Assembly (NCBI RefSeq): GCF_029201545.1
Contig: NZ_CP104007.1
Span: 3,444,501 to 3,508,500 of the forward strand
Reading direction: 5' to 3'
DNA: 64,000 bases
Source: Devosia sp. FJ2-5-3
GTDB taxonomy: Bacteria > Pseudomonadota > Alphaproteobacteria > Rhizobiales > Devosiaceae
The notes below the pieces were generated by a model. The model was not told the origin of the DNA and did no database searches. It saw nothing but the letters and a program-made list of their open reading frames with translations. This document shows positions 61,899 to 64,000 of the stretch, in pieces. Position numbers and translations under genes: made by a program. How positions within the stretch are numbered: position 1 is the stretch's first letter; the number at the start of each line of letters is the position of its first letter.

Positions 61899-62750
61899 TC
61901 AGGCCTGGTCATAGGCGCTGAGCAGATTGGGGAGGACGGCCAATTGATTGACGATGGGCTTTTCTGCCTCCAGATCCCAACAGGCCGAGAGAGCGGCATG
62001 GGCAGCGGCCCAGCCCAGGACGCGCTTGCGCGGGTAACTGAGGCGCTGGGTGAGGATGTCAAGGCGCGCAGCGATATTGCGCGGATCGGCGATCCTGCTG
62101 CCGGCACGCTCGGGGTTGATGAAGAAATTGGCGAGATCATAGGACGGGTCGCCGAGGAGGCCCTTGGGGTCTATGGCCAGCCAGCCCCGATCGGAGGAGA
62201 TGATGTTGTCGTGGTGCAGATCGCCATGGAGCGGCACGATGGCGCTGGGCTTGTCGAAGAGTTTTAGCGCAATGCCGGCCGAGCGCGCGTAGAGATCGCG
62301 CGCGGTATGGGGCCAGGCCCGCACATCGGTATCGAACAGCAGTTGAAAGCGGTCACGCAGCGGCTGGAGGCCATCCAACGGTTCGCTGCGCGGCCGATGC
62401 AGCCCCGCGACGACCGCAGCAAAGGCAATCGTCGTCTCTTCGTCGCGGCCGGCCCGGGCGGGTTCGCCCAGGGTGACGCCATCGAGCCATTCCATGAAGA
62501 TGGTGTCGCCATGGATATCGAAGACGGTGGCAGCGCCGTCGCCCTCATACCATTGCAGGAGGCGCGCGCCCCTGCCCTCTTCATCGGCGGCGATGGCCTT
62601 GAGGATTTTCAGGGCAGCAAAGTTGCGGCCGTTCTGCTCGACCCGGAATATCCAGCTGCGCGGGGTCTCCGCCACGAGGGCGGACTTGGTGAGGGACCAG
62701 CGGATCATGGCGCGGCTGAGCGCGGTTTCTGCAGGAGACTGATTCATCAT
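61899..62750 (-). CDS. APH(6)-family-like phosphotransferase
   Basis: A 283-residue kinase resembling aminoglycoside/hydroxyurea phosphotransferases (APH_6_hur, StrB-like). Nucleotide-binding segment includes FAALKILKAIAADEEGRGA; catalytic loop IVPLHGDLHHDNII (Asp and Asn), and metal-binding Asp in WLAIDPKGLLGDPSYDLANF. Many chromosomal members have unknown physiological substrates, so I do not infer antibiotic resistance. Start ATG 62750 or 62747. Co-directional with the CAP lipoprotein gene. Confidence 0.88.
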   Translation of the reverse strand: MMNQSPAETALSRAMIRWSLTKSALVAETPRSWIFRVEQNGRNFAALKILKAIAADEEGRGARLLQWYEGDGAATVFDIHGDTIFMEWLDGVTLGEPARAGRDEETTIAFAAVVAGLHRPRSEPLDGLQPLRDRFQLLFDTDVRAWPHTARDLYARSAGIALKLFDKPSAIVPLHGDLHHDNIISSDRGWLAIDPKGLLGDPSYDLANFFINPERAGSRIADPRNIAARLDILTQRLSYPRKRVLGWAAAHAALSACWDLEAEKPIVNQLAVLPNLLSAYDQA

Positions 62751-62840
62751 GGCGCCATTAGAGCAGAAGGCTGCGTTCGATTCGACTGGCTCGTGTCAAT
62801 TGACGCGCAAAGGTGAAGGAAATGGGGCCTTGCCCCCCTA

Positions 62841-63401
62841 CTACATGGGCGGGGCGGGCAGAACCAGCGCGACAACGCCCAGCGCCAGGAACACGCCCAC
62901 TGTCTGGGAGACAAACAGCAGGCCGATCTGGACCGGCGAAAGGGTGACGATAAACCGACCGATATTGATGAAGGTGAGGAGCGCGATCACCACGATGGCA
63001 AGGAGCAGCACGATGCCGACTTCGCCGAAGAGAGTGGAGACGAGCAAAAGCAGGCCCGAAGCCAGGGTCACCCAATTGCTGGCGACGAGATAGGGCACGA
63101 AACCATCCTGGCGCCCCATCTGGCGCAGGACGATCCAGGCCATCGCGGCCTGGGCGGCGAAGAGCACGCCATTGACGATGATGGACTGGGTCGGGGCGCC
63201 GGCCGGCACGGGCGCGCCAATCAGCATGGGTCCGAAGCCGGCCAGCAGCACGGCGACGAGGACGGCGATCAGGCTGCCGACCAGGCCCTTGGGCGAAAAA
63301 TCGAAAAAGGCAGCGGCGTCGCGCTTGCCGGTGACGAGGGCGACAAAGCCACGAACGGCGTTGAGGGCTTCATCGGTAAAGGTCTGGGACGGCTGGGCCA
63401 A
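62841..63401 (-). CDS. Polytopic membrane protein, probable Yip1-like, copy 2
   Basis: A 186-residue protein with five hydrophobic segments (LVGSLIAVLVAVLLAGFG, IIVNGVLFAAQAAMAWIVL, SGLLLLVSTLFGEVGIVLLLAIVVIALLTF and two more). The N-terminal region ends in FFDFSPKGLVGS. No catalytic motif is seen. It follows a protein of similar layout at 63415 on the same strand by 13 bp; both look like Yip1-type five-helix proteins and may be related. Function unknown. Confidence 0.8.
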   Translation of the reverse strand: MAQPSQTFTDEALNAVRGFVALVTGKRDAAAFFDFSPKGLVGSLIAVLVAVLLAGFGPMLIGAPVPAGAPTQSIIVNGVLFAAQAAMAWIVLRQMGRQDGFVPYLVASNWVTLASGLLLLVSTLFGEVGIVLLLAIVVIALLTFINIGRFIVTLSPVQIGLLFVSQTVGVFLALGVVALVLPAPPM

Positions 63402-63414
63402 GGCAAGGTCTCGT

Positions 63415-63960
63415 CTAGGGGGCGGGCGCGGCGATGGGGCCAGTTAGCATGTAGAGCGTCATGGGCATGCCGACAAGCAGGGCCATGGTCAAAACGGCGA
63501 AAGCAATGGACACCCCGATGCTCCACTGCGCCGCCATGCGGGCAAGACGATAAAAGAGATAGCCGAGCCCCAGCCAGAGGATGAGCAGGACAATGCCGCC
63601 AAACATCGAAAAGACCGTGCCCAGCACGAGATAGCAGACCAGAGCGTAGAGCCCCGGGACGATGAGGGCAAGAAGCGGCTGCCGGCCCGGCACGGCGCTG
63701 CGCGTGATCAGGGCGGCAAGGAGCAAGGCCAGGAGAGACAGGCACTGCACGACGAGGCCAGCGGCAAGCCCTGGCAAGGTGGGCATGTTGACGCCAATGG
63801 ATGCGATGGCGATGGAGACGAGCGCGAAGAAGACGAAAATGACGAGGGCGGTGGCGAGGCCGGCAGGACCAAGCGCAAAATGGGACTGCCAGCCGCTATC
63901 GCCGCGCAGGATTTTCATCCAGCCGGCGAAAGCCTCGCTCAGGGCCGCCCAGATCTTCAT
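63415..63960 (-). CDS. Polytopic membrane protein, Yip1-like, copy 1
   Basis: A 181-residue protein with an N-terminal amphipathic part (MKIWAALSEAFAGWMKILRGDSG) and five hydrophobic segments, the layout of Yip1-family proteins. ATG 63960 overlaps the stop of an upstream gene (ATGA). It is followed by the similar protein at 62841-63401. Function unknown. Confidence 0.8.
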   Translation of the reverse strand: MKIWAALSEAFAGWMKILRGDSGWQSHFALGPAGLATALVIFVFFALVSIAIASIGVNMPTLPGLAAGLVVQCLSLLALLLAALITRSAVPGRQPLLALIVPGLYALVCYLVLGTVFSMFGGIVLLILWLGLGYLFYRLARMAAQWSIGVSIAFAVLTMALLVGMPMTLYMLTGPIAAPAP

Positions 63961-64000
63961 GGCGTGGCGGACCCGAAGAAGCGGGCCATGAAATGCCGGT
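63957..64000 (-). CDS. C-terminal end of an upstream gene (partial)
   Basis: The minus strand from the window edge reads ...RHFMARFFGSATP followed by TGA at 63957-63959, which overlaps the ATG of the next gene by four bases. The overlap is the usual pattern for coupled genes, so a real gene probably extends beyond the window. Only about 13 residues are visible and the product cannot be named. Confidence 0.4.
   Translation of the reverse strand, partial: RHFMARFFGSATP

Noticed and set aside
61899..62750. Calling the APH(6)-like kinase an aminoglycoside resistance gene
   Set aside because: Chromosomal members of the family often have unknown substrates; no mobile element or other resistance gene is nearby.

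Overview
The window is GC-rich chromosomal DNA from an alphaproteobacterium of the order Hyphomicrobiales. The protein sequences look most like Devosia or a close relative; this placement is my reading of the sequences, not a database result. Supporting marks are a hisS-hisZ-hisG cluster with the short ATP phosphoribosyltransferase, a tRNA-His with no encoded G-1 and with A73, a perfect CIRCE element before groESL, etfBA, an HWE/HisKA_2-type bacteriophytochrome kinase, and many TTG/GTG starts. There is no rRNA, CRISPR array, prophage or transposase. Most of it is ordinary core chromosome.

Layout. 1-8.2 kb: 5' part of ileS, ribF, a HAD hydrolase, a degenerate EAL-domain membrane protein divergent from a sigma54-type response regulator, a methyltransferase, an EamA exporter and two small proteins. 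8.2-10.6 kb: groESL with CIRCE and a strong terminator. 10.6-15.4 kb: a lone BrnA-like antitoxin, a TauE/SafE permease, hisG/hisZ/hisS and a small ORF with its own terminator. 15.8-24.4 kb is the signalling and envelope part: L,D-transpeptidase, TadG-like vWA protein, heme oxygenase plus bacteriophytochrome, tRNA-His, and a large histidine-kinase-like protein that has lost its catalytic residues. 24.5-29.5 kb: a complete dipeptide-type ABC transporter operon.

29.5-38.5 kb: UPF0149 protein, beta-glucosidase, Mrp ATPase, fructose-6-phosphate aldolase, aromatic aminotransferase, etfBA, a LysE exporter and a Tim44-like protein. 38.7-51.5 kb: an M20 amidohydrolase, a DUF559 nuclease between hairpin repeats, an AbrB permease, a GH13 glucosidase, a GNAT, a cupin/hydrolase pair, a hydroxyacid dehydrogenase, an AEC permease and the glycerol genes glpD and glpK. 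51.7-64 kb: DUF1499, M48 peptidase with DUF898, pdxH, a CbpA-type J-protein, a Tat-exported carbonic anhydrase, Sua5, an HDAC-family deacetylase, xseB, Sco, tlyA, a CAP lipoprotein, an aminoglycoside-phosphotransferase-like kinase, two tandem membrane proteins and the end of one more gene.

The intergenic gaps carry several families of short palindromic repeats. A 'CCCTCCCC...GGGGAGGG' hairpin occurs at more than ten sites, often with a 'CCCTCGGGTCAAGCCCGAGGG' hairpin. A separate ~103-bp two-hairpin element occurs twice. The most notable case is at 39.9-40.6 kb, where paired inverted hairpins lie on both sides of a small DUF559 nuclease gene and one repeat arm acts as its ribosome binding site. 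This resembles the REPIN/RAYT arrangement but with a different enzyme family, and it is my best candidate for an undescribed system.
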